A stretch of DNA of 64,000 nucleotides from an uncultured Paraprevotella sp. (GCA_910586505.1 CAJUGV010000009.1:1-64000); one strand, 5' to 3'. Positions 26,293 to 36,400 are shown, numbered from the stretch's first letter. Program-made: numbers and translations. The notes: generated by a model from the sequence alone, not told the origin.

Positions 26293-26300
26293 CAAAGATA
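26293..26300 (-). promoter_or_regulatory. -7 box of the his operon
   Basis: TATCTTTG followed by CAAG on the minus strand, 18 bp upstream of the leader peptide start. Confidence 0.75.
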
Positions 26301-26358
26301 TTGTTTTATCTTTATACAAGCAACAAATCCGCAGAAATATTTACCTCATACTACAAAA

Positions 26359-26890
26359 CTATTCGCTGCGCAGACTGTCTACCGGATTGGCCCGAGCGGT
26401 GCGACAACTCCGTATACTCACAGCGAGCAGCACGACAAGAGCTATCAGGAAAAACGGTACGAGGAACATCCGGGGAAGAGTTTCGGTGCGATAGCCAAAG
26501 CCTTGTAACCAAAGTCAACGGCATACCAGACCAACAATACGGTCACCGAAAAGCTGATAGCCTTGATCCAGGCGTATTTGCGGCAAAACATACGTATAAT
26601 GCTTCCTGTGACGGCGCCTATCACCTTGCGCACGCCGATCTCCTTGCGGTGACATCCGCACTCGAACACCACCAGGCCGAACACACCGGTCAGGCTGCCC
26701 TGCCCCACATCCGGATGATCCGCAAAATACACCCCGATCATCTGATGGGTCATACCGACCGGCATCTGCTCCGTCAGGTATTCGTCTATTTATTGCACAA
26801 TGCCGTCCAGGCCATAGGCGCACATGAAGGACGTATCTCCGCGTCACAGCCGCTCCGACCGGAAACGAACACGTATGGGTTCACGTAAGT
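26359..26890 (-). pseudogene. Decayed FtsX/MacB-type ABC transporter permease, C-terminal remnant
   Basis: Only the last 150-180 residues of a roughly 780-residue permease remain, split over frames. One frame holds GVFGLVVFE, HRKEIGVRKVIGA and a membrane segment. It passes near 26511-26515, by an apparent one-base loss, into the frame reading WLQGFGYRTETLPRMFLVPFF, and ends in the family's ARANPVDSLRSE. A stop codon lies near 26775-26780 in the upstream frame. No start, ABC ATPase gene or complete membrane domain is present. It appears to be a relic downstream of the his leader and beside a tRNA gene. Confidence 0.8.
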
Positions 26891-27190
26891 AACGAGGGGC
26901 AGAGAATCCGGATGACAGACGCAGAACTATTATCCGTTCCTCTTTACACCACCCAACCGGGCGGTAGTGAAACCGGCTTATCCGTGTCGCGGCAAATCAT
27001 GGTGCGGTCCAACGGCTGCATTCCCCAGATTCCTCCCCGAACCCGCGGTTGGAACACCGCCTTTCTGCTGGAATCTTATTAAAAAGAGATAAAAGAATGG
27101 ATGCCATTCACGAACTCTATAATAAACCGATGATATCAAACTCGTAGGATAAAAAGAAATTCAAGTCTGCCGATGGGTAAACTTGAATTT
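26891..27190. other. Non-coding stretch beside the permease relic
   Basis: About 300 bp with no supportable gene. It probably continues the decayed permease region, but I could not match further segments to that family by eye. A short foldback around AAGTTTACC/AATTTCCTG near 27164-27192 may end a transcript. Confidence 0.4.
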
Positions 27191-27194
27191 CCTG

Positions 27195-27269
27195 TAGGGA
27201 CGATCGGGTTCGAACCGATGACCTCTGCAATGTGACTGCAGCGCTCTAAACCAACTGGGCTACGCCCCT
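27195..27269 (-). tRNA. tRNA-Val (anticodon CAC)
   Basis: A complete cloverleaf is visible on the minus strand. The acceptor stem AGGGGCG pairs with CGTCCCT (one G-U). The anticodon stem CTGCA/TGCAG holds loop GTCACAT with anticodon CAC. The T-arm ATCGG-TTCGAAC-CCGAT is perfect. The D-stem has a weak pair. The discriminator base is A and CCA is not encoded. CAC reads the valine codon GUG. The A1-U72 acceptor end is atypical for tRNA-Val, so the identity rests on the anticodon alone. A -7 box lies 28 bp upstream. Confidence 0.85.
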
Positions 27270-27296
27270 GCATCAGTTGTTTTTGTCTTGGCTATG

Positions 27297-27304
27297 CAAA
27301 CGTA
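27297..27304 (-). promoter_or_regulatory. -7 box of the tRNA gene
   Basis: TACGTTTG followed by CAT on the minus strand, 27 bp upstream of the mature tRNA 5' end. Confidence 0.6.
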
Positions 27305-27401
27305 GTATTTTTTTGCGAATCCCTAATGCCGGAAATCATAAAAATCATTAATCAGCAACATGCCACACTCTTTTCGGTCCATCGAACTTCGTTTCACATA
27401 A

Positions 27402-28247
27402 TTACTTTCCCGATAAAAAATCTTCCATTAAAGCATTGCTTAATTTGCGCTCCTCCAAATTGAAGCCATGCCCCGCACCCGATATTACATCAAGATGCGC
27501 TTCCCTATAACATTTTCCGGCCCTTTCCGAATACTGCAACGGAACCACCCTATCGTGCGAACCGTGAATAATCTGCACAGGCCCCCGGTATCGGACTATC
27601 TCCTTATATACCTCCATACCGCGTAGCTCCTCAAAAAACCTGCGCCCAATCGGTACGTTCCACAGCCTTGTAGTATCCGGTATTTCGGCAGGAGTAGCAT
27701 AACGACTGTTCCAATTATCGGGAATACACAAAGCCGGATAGACCAGCACCAAACGGCTCACCCTATCCTGGAGTTCGGCTGCCGCCAAAGCCGACACCAG
27801 TCCTCCCTGACTCTCTCCTATCAGCACCAGACCGACAGTATCCACATCCGAACGATTATAAAAATATTCCACGATGCTCTTCAGGTCTTCTTTCTCATCC
27901 AACAAGGACATTCCCATGGTATTATTGTCACTCCGGCTATACAACGAACCACACGGAAAATCAAAAGTATAAGTCATATACCCCAATTGTGCAAGCGTTT
28001 CAAAATAATCACGTGCAAAATGGTGGGTTCCGTTAAAACCATGACTCACGACAGCCACTTTCTGACGACCGTCCGTTTTCGGCCGATTCAGTATCCCGAA
28101 TACTTTCCGTCCATGGGTCGTCTCTATCCAAAGTTCCTGCTCGCACGCTCCGCTTGTAGCATCCTGCTGCTGGGCATAACAACATGTGCGGCCCGCACCT
28201 ACAAACAAACACATCAACGCCCCAAGTGCAAATGTTATCCGACGCAT
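27402..28247 (-). CDS. Secreted alpha/beta hydrolase
   Basis: This 281-residue protein has a signal peptide (cleavage near CYAQ) and an alpha/beta hydrolase fold. SHGFNGT forms the oxyanion region, GESQGG carries the nucleophile serine, HGSHDRVVP carries the acid aspartate and GAGHGF carries the catalytic histidine. The family includes esterases, peptidases and feruloyl-esterase-like enzymes; the substrate is not evident. It lies 12 bp after the Dabb gene on the same strand and probably shares its promoter at 28592. Confidence 0.85.
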   Translation of the reverse strand: MRRITFALGALMCLFVGAGRTCCYAQQQDATSGACEQELWIETTHGRKVFGILNRPKTDGRQKVAVVSHGFNGTHHFARDYFETLAQLGYMTYTFDFPCGSLYSRSDNNTMGMSLLDEKEDLKSIVEYFYNRSDVDTVGLVLIGESQGGLVSALAAAELQDRVSRLVLVYPALCIPDNWNSRYATPAEIPDTTRLWNVPIGRRFFEELRGMEVYKEIVRYRGPVQIIHGSHDRVVPLQYSERAGKCYREAHLDVISGAGHGFNLEERKLSNALMEDFLSGK

Positions 28248-28259
28248 ACTCTTACAGAA

Positions 28260-28559
28260 TCAGCATACATAATCCACGCAAGAACGGCTCTTCTTGCAAT
28301 CCTTTAACAAAGCCGCCACCGCCAGATGAGCAGGATGAGCCGCATAAGCCCTCACATCGTCCAACGTATCAAACTCACTGTAAAGCGCCAAGTCGAACTC
28401 TTCGTCCGGATTGGCATTCATCCCGACCTCAATCTTTCGGATAAACGGAATTTGGCCGGGCAACGCCTCTATACCTTCTTTGAAAGCGTCCATCACTTTC
28501 ATTTTATTTCCGGCTTCCATCTCCGGGTCCAACTGAAATAATACGATATGTTTTACCAT
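28260..28559 (-). CDS. Dabb-family (stress-responsive A/B barrel) protein
   Basis: This 99-residue protein starts with VKHIVLFQLDPE and contains DLALYSEFDTLDDVRAYAAHPAH, which are hallmarks of the dimeric ferredoxin-like Dabb barrel. Members have varied or unknown roles. The C-terminal residues contain two cysteines (SCVDYVC). It is the first gene of a two-gene unit with the hydrolase and is divergent from the cytochrome bd operon. Confidence 0.88.
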   Translation of the reverse strand: MVKHIVLFQLDPEMEAGNKMKVMDAFKEGIEALPGQIPFIRKIEVGMNANPDEEFDLALYSEFDTLDDVRAYAAHPAHLAVAALLKDCKKSRSCVDYVC

Positions 28560-28591
28560 AACTATACCACGTCTTTAATAATATTTTCATC

Positions 28592-28599
28592 CAAAGGTA
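28592..28599 (-). promoter_or_regulatory. -7 box of the Dabb/hydrolase unit
   Basis: TACCTTTG on the minus strand, 32 bp upstream of the Dabb start codon. It is back to back with the plus-strand box at 28645. Confidence 0.65.
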
Positions 28600-28644
28600 T
28601 TAAAAAAATCCGTTCACCGCACCTGCATCCAATTGTTTTTTGCT

Positions 28645-28652
28645 TACCTTTG
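28645..28652 (+). promoter_or_regulatory. -7 box of the cytochrome bd operon
   Basis: TACCTTTG followed by CC, 27 bp upstream of the DUF4492 start codon at 28680. Confidence 0.65.
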
Positions 28653-28679
28653 CCTCATTACATTTTCTATACGTCGGCA

Positions 28680-28901
28680 ATGATTAGACAAGGCACCATC
28701 GGAATATGGAGATTTTACCGCGACGGTTTCCGAAGCATGACACTCGGACGCACGTTGTGGGCCATAATCCTGATTAAACTTTTCATCATGTTCTTTATCT
28801 TGAAACTTTTTTTCTTCCCGTCTTTCCTCCGAGACAAATCCACGGAAGAAAAAGAGGATTACGTAGGAAACGAACTTATAGAAAGAGCTTTTCATCCTTA
28901 A
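28680..28901 (+). CDS. DUF4492 small membrane protein, cytochrome bd-associated
   Basis: This 73-residue protein has one clear membrane helix (LWAIILIKLFIMFFILKLFFF, approximate residues 25-45) and a basic N-terminus containing WRFYRDGFRSM. DUF4492 proteins are small and, in Bacteroidota, are typically found directly upstream of cydA. By analogy with CydX of proteobacteria it could stabilise the oxidase, but no homology is claimed. ATG 28680 is used because the -7 box is 27 bp upstream; longer in-frame codons lie before the promoter. CydA follows after 24 bp. Confidence 0.8.
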   Translation: MIRQGTIGIWRFYRDGFRSMTLGRTLWAIILIKLFIMFFILKLFFFPSFLRDKSTEEKEDYVGNELIERAFHP

Positions 28902-28925
28902 TATCGAACTCAACACTACAAGCTT

Positions 28926-30422
28926 ATGTTAGACAATTTGGACGCAATGACAGACTGGTCAAGAGCACAATTCGCTCTGACGGCAATGTACCATTGGCTA
29001 TTTGTTCCGCTCACCCTGGGAATGGCCGTCATCATGGGAGTTATGGAGACACGGTACGTTATCTCAGGTCAGGATTTCTGGAAAAGAACGGCCCGGTTCT
29101 GGATGAGACTGTTCGGCATCAACTTCGCCATCGGCATAGCCACCGGGCTGATTCTGGAATTTCAGTTCGGCACGAATTGGAGCAATTACTCCTGGTTCGT
29201 AGGCGATATTTTCGGCGCTCCGCTTGCTATCGAAGGCATCCTTGCCTTTTTCATGGAAGCCACATTCATAGCAGTGATGTTTTTCGGATGGGACAAAGTA
29301 AGCCGGAAATTCCATCTGGCTTCGACATGGCTCACAGGATTGGGGGCCACCTTGTCGGCCTGGTGGATTCTGGTGGCCAACTCATGGATGCAATACCCTG
29401 TGGGGATGACATTCAATCCCGAAACGGTACGAAACGAGATGGTCGATTTTCTGGCGGTAGCCTTTTCGCCCGTAGCCGTAATGAAGTTTCTGCATACGGT
29501 GCTCAGCAGTTGGATCGTAGGAGCCGTGTTCGTCATCGGCGTAAGTGCGTGGTTCCTGTTGAAACGGCGTGAGAAAGAGTTCGCGTTGGCCAGCATGAAG
29601 ATTGCAGCCTATACAGGTTTGTTCGCCTCACTGCTGACCCTATACAGCGGTGACAAATCCGCCTATCAGGTAGCACAATACCAACCGATGAAATTGGCCG
29701 CCATGGAGGCGCTCTATGAGGGCGGAACCAGACAGCCGCTGACCCTAGTCGGCGAATGGAAGATTCCGGCAATGTTATCTTTTCTGGCCACAAGGAATGC
29801 CGACGGTTACGTACCGGGAATCCGCAACATACTGGCCGGAGGGCATACGGCACACAACGGTGCACAGGCTCTGCCCGCCACGGAAAAGATAGCCAGAGGC
29901 AAAACGGCGATTGCAGCCTTGTCGGATTTCCGGCAGGCCCAAAAGGACAATGATAAAGAGAAGATGGAAAAGTCCCGCCGGACGCTGGAAGAAAACATAC
30001 CCTACTTCGGCTACGGCTATATCCACAATCCTGAAGACCTTGTGCCGAATGTATGGCTCTCTTTCTGGACGTTTCGGATTATGGTGGGCTTCGGGATTTA
30101 TTTTATCGCTTTCTTCGCTTTGGTCCTTTTCCTGTCCCGGAAAAAGACACTGAGTGAACATAGATGGCTGCACCGGATTGCCCTTTGGAGCATACCGTGT
30201 GCTTTCATAGCCAGCCAGGCGGGCTGGGTCGTTTCCGAAGTAGGACGCCAGCCCTGGGCCATACAAGACATGCTGCCGGTCAATGCCGCCATATCCGACT
30301 TAACCTCCGGGACGGTACAGAGCACGTTTTTCATCTTTCTGGCCCTCTTCTCCGTCCTATTCATCGCCGAAATCGGCATCATGATCAAAGCCATTCAGCA
30401 AGGACCGGAACCAGAAATGTAA
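28926..30422 (+). CDS. cydA: Cytochrome bd ubiquinol oxidase subunit I
   Basis: This 498-residue inner-membrane subunit carries the hemes of the bd oxidase, which reduces oxygen to water using quinol and tolerates low oxygen. Signatures include the N-terminal WSRAQFALTAMYHWLFVPLT with a heme-ligand histidine, FGINFAIGIATGLILEFQFG, NWSNYSWFVGDIFG and EGILAFFMEATF, and late in the protein GWVVSEVGRQPW. Length is normal. In gut Bacteroides it is thought to protect against traces of oxygen. It is followed by cydB after 36 bp. Confidence 0.97.
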   Translation: MLDNLDAMTDWSRAQFALTAMYHWLFVPLTLGMAVIMGVMETRYVISGQDFWKRTARFWMRLFGINFAIGIATGLILEFQFGTNWSNYSWFVGDIFGAPLAIEGILAFFMEATFIAVMFFGWDKVSRKFHLASTWLTGLGATLSAWWILVANSWMQYPVGMTFNPETVRNEMVDFLAVAFSPVAVMKFLHTVLSSWIVGAVFVIGVSAWFLLKRREKEFALASMKIAAYTGLFASLLTLYSGDKSAYQVAQYQPMKLAAMEALYEGGTRQPLTLVGEWKIPAMLSFLATRNADGYVPGIRNILAGGHTAHNGAQALPATEKIARGKTAIAALSDFRQAQKDNDKEKMEKSRRTLEENIPYFGYGYIHNPEDLVPNVWLSFWTFRIMVGFGIYFIAFFALVLFLSRKKTLSEHRWLHRIALWSIPCAFIASQAGWVVSEVGRQPWAIQDMLPVNAAISDLTSGTVQSTFFIFLALFSVLFIAEIGIMIKAIQQGPEPEM

Positions 30423-30458
30423 CCGACAAAAAGAACAGTCACCTCAAATATCAGAATT

Positions 30459-31610
30459 ATGGAGTCTACCTATATTTTTCTACAACACTACTGGTGGTTC
30501 GTCATATCCCTGCTGGGATCATTATTGGTTTTCCTGTTGTTCGTGCAGGGAGGCAACTCATTGTTATTCCGTTTAGGAAAGAACGAAACGGAACGTTCCT
30601 TACTGGTAAACGCCACAGGCGGCAAATGGGAATTCACTTTCACTACGCTCGTCACTTTCGGAGGGGCTTTTTTCGCGTCCTTCCCGCTGTTCTACAGCAC
30701 AAGTTTCGGCGGGGCCTACTGGCTGTGGATGTTCATACTCTTCGGCTTCGTGCTACAAGCCGTTTCTTATGAGTTCCAGTCGAAATTAGGAAATCTATTA
30801 GGGAAACGCACCTATCAGCTCTTTTTAGTACTCAACGGTGTAATAGGCCCCGTACTGCTTGGCTGTGCCGTCGCCACGTTCTTCAACGGTTCCGATTTTA
30901 TTGTCAGCAAATCCAATATCACCGACAGCCGTATTCCGGTTATCAGTCATTGGGGCAATGAATGGCACGGCTTGGATGCTTTGACCGACCCCTGGAATCT
31001 CATGCTCGGAATGGCCGTATTCTTCCTGACACGCTTGTTGGGAAACTTATATTTCATCCACATCATCCAACACAAGGAACTGACCACACGATGCCGCCGC
31101 CAACTTCCGACGGACGCCATACCTTTCCTGTTGTTTTTTCTGGCATTCGTCATCCGCACATTGTTAAAAGACGGCTTCTCCGTGGAACCGGACACAGGCC
31201 TAATCTTTATGGAACCCTACAAATATTTCCATAACCTGACGGAGATCCCCGTACTGCTTGTCCTGTTCCTGGCCGGCATCTGCGGTGTCCTGTACGGGCT
31301 TTTTTTAGGCATCTTCCGTCAAACATCCACACACGGTTTCTGGTTCGCGAGCGGAGGAACCGTTCTGACGGTCCTGGCCCTGCTGCTGTGCGCGGGCTAC
31401 AATCATACGGCATACTACCCCTCCACTACGGATCTACAAAGCTCACTGACACTCTCCAACAGCTGCTCCAGCCTGTTCACGCTCAGAATCATGGCATATA
31501 TATCCATCCTGATTCCTTTCGTCGTGGCTTATATAGCATACGTATGGCGGGTCATGAACCGACAACCGCTGTCAACCGACGACATCAGGAACAATCAAGA
31601 CAAATACTAA
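30459..31610 (+). CDS. cydB: Cytochrome bd ubiquinol oxidase subunit II
   Basis: This 383-residue membrane protein pairs with CydA. It has eight or more hydrophobic segments; the start (YIFLQHYWWFVISLLGSLL) and FVQGGNSLL are typical of the Bacteroidota form, which carries a larger insertion than enteric CydB. It contributes to the quinol oxidase complex without binding heme. It lies between cydA and udk, with 18 bp to udk. Confidence 0.95.
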   Translation: MESTYIFLQHYWWFVISLLGSLLVFLLFVQGGNSLLFRLGKNETERSLLVNATGGKWEFTFTTLVTFGGAFFASFPLFYSTSFGGAYWLWMFILFGFVLQAVSYEFQSKLGNLLGKRTYQLFLVLNGVIGPVLLGCAVATFFNGSDFIVSKSNITDSRIPVISHWGNEWHGLDALTDPWNLMLGMAVFFLTRLLGNLYFIHIIQHKELTTRCRRQLPTDAIPFLLFFLAFVIRTLLKDGFSVEPDTGLIFMEPYKYFHNLTEIPVLLVLFLAGICGVLYGLFLGIFRQTSTHGFWFASGGTVLTVLALLLCAGYNHTAYYPSTTDLQSSLTLSNSCSSLFTLRIMAYISILIPFVVAYIAYVWRVMNRQPLSTDDIRNNQDKY

Positions 31611-31628
31611 CATTTAAGACAAATACGC

Positions 31629-32264
31629 ATGTATATTATAGGAATAGCCGGAGGAACCGGTTCCGGAAAAACAACGGTAGTGCGAAATATCATCGAAAGT
31701 CTGCCGGCAGAGGAGGTGGCGCTCATCCCTCAGGATTCATACTACAATGACAACACAGGCATGCCTATGGAGGAACGCCGCAAGATCAATTTCGACCATC
31801 CGTGTGCATTCGACTGGAAACTGCTTATCAGCCACATCAAGGAGTTAAAAGCCGGACGGGCCGTAGAACAGCCCACCTACTCCTACCTGGAATGCAACAG
31901 ACTAAAGGAGACCATACATATCGAACCGCAAAAAGTTGTCATCATAGAAGGCATTCTCGCCCTATCCAACAAAGAACTCAGGGAACTGATGGACCTCAAG
32001 ATTTTCGTAGATGCCGACTCGGACGAAAGGCTCATCCGTGTCATCGAAAGGGATATCGTGGAGCGCGGAAGGACCGTGCAAATGGTGGTAGACCGCTACA
32101 TAGACGTGCTTAAACCCATGCATCTGGAATTCATCGAACCTACAAAACGGTATGCCGATCTCATCATCCCTCAAGGAGGAGAGAACAAAAAGGCTATCGA
32201 CATTATGCACACCTACATCATGCATCATCTGAAACCGAACCAGGCATCCGGTTGCATGCTATGA
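31629..32264 (+). CDS. udk: Uridine kinase
   Basis: This 211-residue cytosolic kinase phosphorylates uridine and cytidine for pyrimidine salvage. The P-loop GGTGSGKTTV is near residue 8. IPQDSYYND, NFDHPCAFDW and VIIEGILAL are further signatures. Length is standard. Its stop codon overlaps the start of the next gene (ATGA). Confidence 0.96.
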   Translation: MYIIGIAGGTGSGKTTVVRNIIESLPAEEVALIPQDSYYNDNTGMPMEERRKINFDHPCAFDWKLLISHIKELKAGRAVEQPTYSYLECNRLKETIHIEPQKVVIIEGILALSNKELRELMDLKIFVDADSDERLIRVIERDIVERGRTVQMVVDRYIDVLKPMHLEFIEPTKRYADLIIPQGGENKKAIDIMHTYIMHHLKPNQASGCML

Positions 32265-33496
32265 GACACCGTCCGTGCGCATCCTGGGCCACCTGCGTTG
32301 CCATCGCCGGCATACTCATCTCCTGCAACGGCAAAGAGGAAAAAGCTTATACCACAGGAGTATTCGGCCACGAGACAGAGGCACCCTTATACGATCTGGA
32401 TGGCATACAGGAAGCCGGAGAACTGATTGCCGCCACCCTTTCGGGCCCGGAGACTTACTACGAGCACAACGGAAAGGAAGCGGAGCTTCAGTTCGAACTG
32501 GCCGAGCATTTTGCCGTATCCATCGGTGTAAGACTGCGCATGGAAACCATGCGTGATACAGCCGAACTCCTCAAAAGCCTGAATGAGGGACACATAGACC
32601 TCATCGCACTGGACATACCAGCACACAAGACCTCCGGCATGTGCCAACCGGCAACGCAAGACACCACATCCGGCGGAAGCGGATGGAGGGTAAGAAAAAA
32701 TACCCCTTTGCTTGCCGAAGCGCTGAACAGATGGTACAACCCCGAAATCAAGGCTTCGCTACAAAAGAGAGCACGGCAAAGGCTTCTACCCGGAGGAGGT
32801 GTGAAACGCAAGGTCCGCGCCCCCCTGCAAAACAGGAGCAAAGGCATCATCTCGCCCTATGACGCCCACTTCGTACGCCACGGACAGGCTATCGGATGGG
32901 ACTGGCGACTGCTGGCCGCCCTATGCTATCAGGAATCCGGATTCGACCCGACCGCCGTTTCATGGGCCGGGGCATGCGGTCTGATGCAGCTCATGCCGGC
33001 AACAGCCGCCCATCTCGGGTTGTCAGCCGACCAAATCTACAATCCCGAAAAGAACATCGGTGCCGCCACACAATATATCAGAGAACTGGAACGCAAGTTC
33101 AGCGACATACCGGGAAGAACGGAACGCATCAACTTTGTATTGGCCGCATATAACGGCGGCACGGGACACGTACGCGATGCCATGGCGCTGGCACGCAAAT
33201 ACGGAAAAAATCCTCACTTATGGGCCGAAACCGCTCCCTTTATCCTCGGTCTGGGTCAGCCGCATTATTACAACGATCCCGTGGTACGCTACGGATATTT
33301 ACGCGGAGAGGAAACCTACGGATACGTGGCATCCATACAGTCACGATGGCAATTCTACCGGAGTGCCGTAAAGGGAAACATCACAGGCACCCAACCGGCA
33401 CCGGCCCGCAAAAACTCACATAACGGCTTCAAGAGTAAGGTACTCGGCCCGGAAGAACTGGAAGCCAGATCGAAACAAGAACAAAACCACCCATGA
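32261..33496 (+). CDS. Lipoprotein lytic transglycosylase (MltF-like, shortened)
   Basis: This 411-residue lipoprotein has a lipobox LISC (C22). Its C-terminal half is an SLT-type lytic transglycosylase with catalytic E225 in CYQESGFDP, then GLMQLMPATA and LAAYNGGTGHV; it would cleave peptidoglycan in the periplasm. MltF proteins carry a full solute-binding domain of about 220 residues; here only about 100 residues of that type precede the SLT part (roughly 40-150, including GHIDLIALDIPA). ATG 32261 gives a 4-base overlap with udk and a proper signal; an earlier TTG is less likely. It also overlaps the helicase gene by 4 bases. Confidence 0.88.
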   Translation: MRHRPCASWATCVAIAGILISCNGKEEKAYTTGVFGHETEAPLYDLDGIQEAGELIAATLSGPETYYEHNGKEAELQFELAEHFAVSIGVRLRMETMRDTAELLKSLNEGHIDLIALDIPAHKTSGMCQPATQDTTSGGSGWRVRKNTPLLAEALNRWYNPEIKASLQKRARQRLLPGGGVKRKVRAPLQNRSKGIISPYDAHFVRHGQAIGWDWRLLAALCYQESGFDPTAVSWAGACGLMQLMPATAAHLGLSADQIYNPEKNIGAATQYIRELERKFSDIPGRTERINFVLAAYNGGTGHVRDAMALARKYGKNPHLWAETAPFILGLGQPHYYNDPVVRYGYLRGEETYGYVASIQSRWQFYRSAVKGNITGTQPAPARKNSHNGFKSKVLGPEELEARSKQEQNHP

Positions 33497-36400
33497 CGGA
33501 AAATACCGGAGAAATATTCGACGACATCAGAAGCATCATGCAAACGGACATGAACGCTACCGAACGCTACCATGCTCTCGACATGCTGCTTCTTCGGGCA
33601 TTGAAGCACCTGGCACACCGTTATCCGGCAGACTTCTCTCACGCAGCCGCCCGTCTGCACTGGCTATGCAAACAAACCGGACATCCGTCTTTCCCGCTCG
33701 AGATCTTCCGTTCACGAGCTTGCCTGACCGGCAAAAACCTTCTGCAACCCGACAAAGCACAAGAACCGTATGACCTGAAGGCAGTATGCGAAGGATTGGC
33801 CGCCTTTTACCGGACCGACATACCGCAAGACATCCGAGAAAGACTGCCCCTCCGCTGGCACGGACAAGCAACCACCTGCGAAGATAAAAAGCAGGGGCGG
33901 CACATCCGGATCACCGTATGCCACTGGGACGATCGTTTCATCTACGGGAAAAACAATACATATCCCACAGACCAGCTGCTGAAGGTGGAATATACGGACG
34001 AATCCGACCATACATTCTCCGGGCTGAACGTCCAACTGTTCGAAGGAGCGCAGCTCAATCTTCTGTCTGTCAGGACTGTAAAATCAGAAACGGCAGACCC
34101 CGACGATCATCCTTATATATTGAAGCCGGAATTATTGATTCTCGAACCGGACTTTCTGATAGACATCACTGCCCTTTGCGCCTGCATCAAACCTTACGGC
34201 AACTCCGCCTACACCCATCTGCTGAACAAGTTCGCATCTTCGAAACGCTCGGCCGCCATACAGCTCGGAAACGCCGCCAATCAGTTTCTGGACGACTGTA
34301 TAAATGAAAATGCAGAAGAGAGCACAGAAGAACAACTTTACCTTCGTTCCATGCAAAATTCATTCCGGCTGTCTCCTCTCGCCTGGTCCGCCACTCCTGA
34401 CATCGACCGTGAATTTTTCGAACGCTGCAAAACACAATTCCGACAGATACGCCATACCATACAAAACCGTTTCCATACGGCAGGAATAGACATCAGCCAA
34501 ACAGAAGTGCAACTCGAACCCTCTTTCCTCTGTGAAGCCCTCGGCCTGCAAGGACGTATGGACTTACTCACCCGCGACACCCGGAAACTGGTAGAACTGA
34601 AAAGCGGAAAAGCGGAAGAATATCCCCATCGCAGTCCCCGAAGCGAGCATCTGCTACAGATGGGGCTATACAAAGAAATATTATACTACAACCTGAACAG
34701 ACCGCATGAGGAAGTGCAGTCTTTCCTTTTTTACTCACGCTATCCGCAACTCTATGTCACGGAAGCCCCCCGCCGGCTGATCCGTCAGTCCATGGCTCTG
34801 AGAAACAGCATAATTTATATCGAGCACCGGCTTAAAAACGGAGAATCCCGCCATCTTCTGAAAGAACTGACCGAGGAGCGTCTTAACACGGCCGGACTGA
34901 ACAATACTCTCTATACCCGCTACCTCCGTCCGCGCATCATGGAAATCCTACGGCCGCTCCACGGAATGCAAGGAGTAGAAGCGGATTATTTTCACCGTTT
35001 CCTCACGTTCATGCAACGGGAACAGTTCTTGGCCAAAACAGGCGACGGAAGAGAGGAGTCCATAGGCGGATTTGCCGGAACATGGCTCTGCGACACACAG
35101 ACCAAACGGCAAAACGGCAATATACTTACGGATTTGCGGCTATATCCTCTGCCCGATGCCGACGGTTCCATACTGCGCCTGCAACTGGACATACCGGAAT
35201 ATAGCGAGGATTTTCTTCCCAACTTCCGGCAAGGCGACATGGTCATGCTATATGAACGAAACAGCGAGCTGGATACGGTGACCAGCAAACAATTCTTCCG
35301 CTGCACCATAGAAGAAATACAAGCGGAACGCCTGTGGCTGAGATTGTCATACAAACAGCGGAACGCAAGGGTTTTCCATACAAACAGCCTGTATGCCGTA
35401 GAGCCGGGCTATATGGACGCCGCATTCGGCCAGGCCTATTCCGGACTTTTCAGTTTTCTGACTGCCCCACGGGAAAGAAAAGAACTGCTACTCGGTATGA
35501 GAGAACCGTCCGTCAACCTTTCCGTCCGCCTCAACGGCCATTATCCCGACGAAGACATCAACCGTATCGTATTGAAGGCCAAACAAGCGGAAGACTATTT
35601 TCTGCTGATAGGGCCTCCGGGAACCGGAAAAACATCGGTAGCACTGAAAGCCATGGTCGAGGAATTCCTGTCGGACAGCCCGGAAAAAACAATCCTGCTC
35701 ATGGCATACACCAACCGTGCTGTAGACGAGATATGCCACATGCTCTCTACCATCACTCCCGCCCCTGAATACATCCGCATCGGACAGGAACTGAACTGCC
35801 AGGCAGAATACCGCCCGCATCTCATGAAGCATGTCATCAAAGATGCCGTTTCACGAAAAGAAATCTATGAGAGACTATCTCCTGTAAGATTGTTTACAGG
35901 AACTATCAGCAGTTTGTGTAACCAGACAGAACTGTTTAACCTGAAAGCCATCGATGTGGCCATTATCGATGAAGCATCACAGGTGCTTGAGCCGCAAATG
36001 CTCCCCCTTCTTTGTGCCAAGACCACCGTAAACAAAGGCGACTACAACCTGAACCGTCTGGCCATCGGAAAGTTCATTCTCATTGGCGACCACAAGCAGC
36101 TTCCCGCCGTAGTAGTCCAGCCGCAAGACTCTTCAAAGGTGTCGGAAGAAAGTCTGCACAAGATAGGACTGACGGACTGCCGGAACTCCCTCTTCGAACG
36201 CCTTCACCATCTGAACCGCATTCAAGGCACGGAAGGTATCGTAGAGATGCTGCGCAAACAAGGCCGGATGCATCCGGCCATCAGTGAGTTTGTCAACCGC
36301 TATTTCTACAACGGCCGACTGGACATCGTTCCCATGCCTCACCAAACCGAACCGTTACCTTTCAAAGACCGGACCGAAGACAACGCATGGACAGCTTTCG

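Noticed and set aside
26515..26847. Open frames of about 110 codons over the permease relic
   Set aside because: They are fragments or off-frame readings of a degraded FtsX-type permease, not intact genes.
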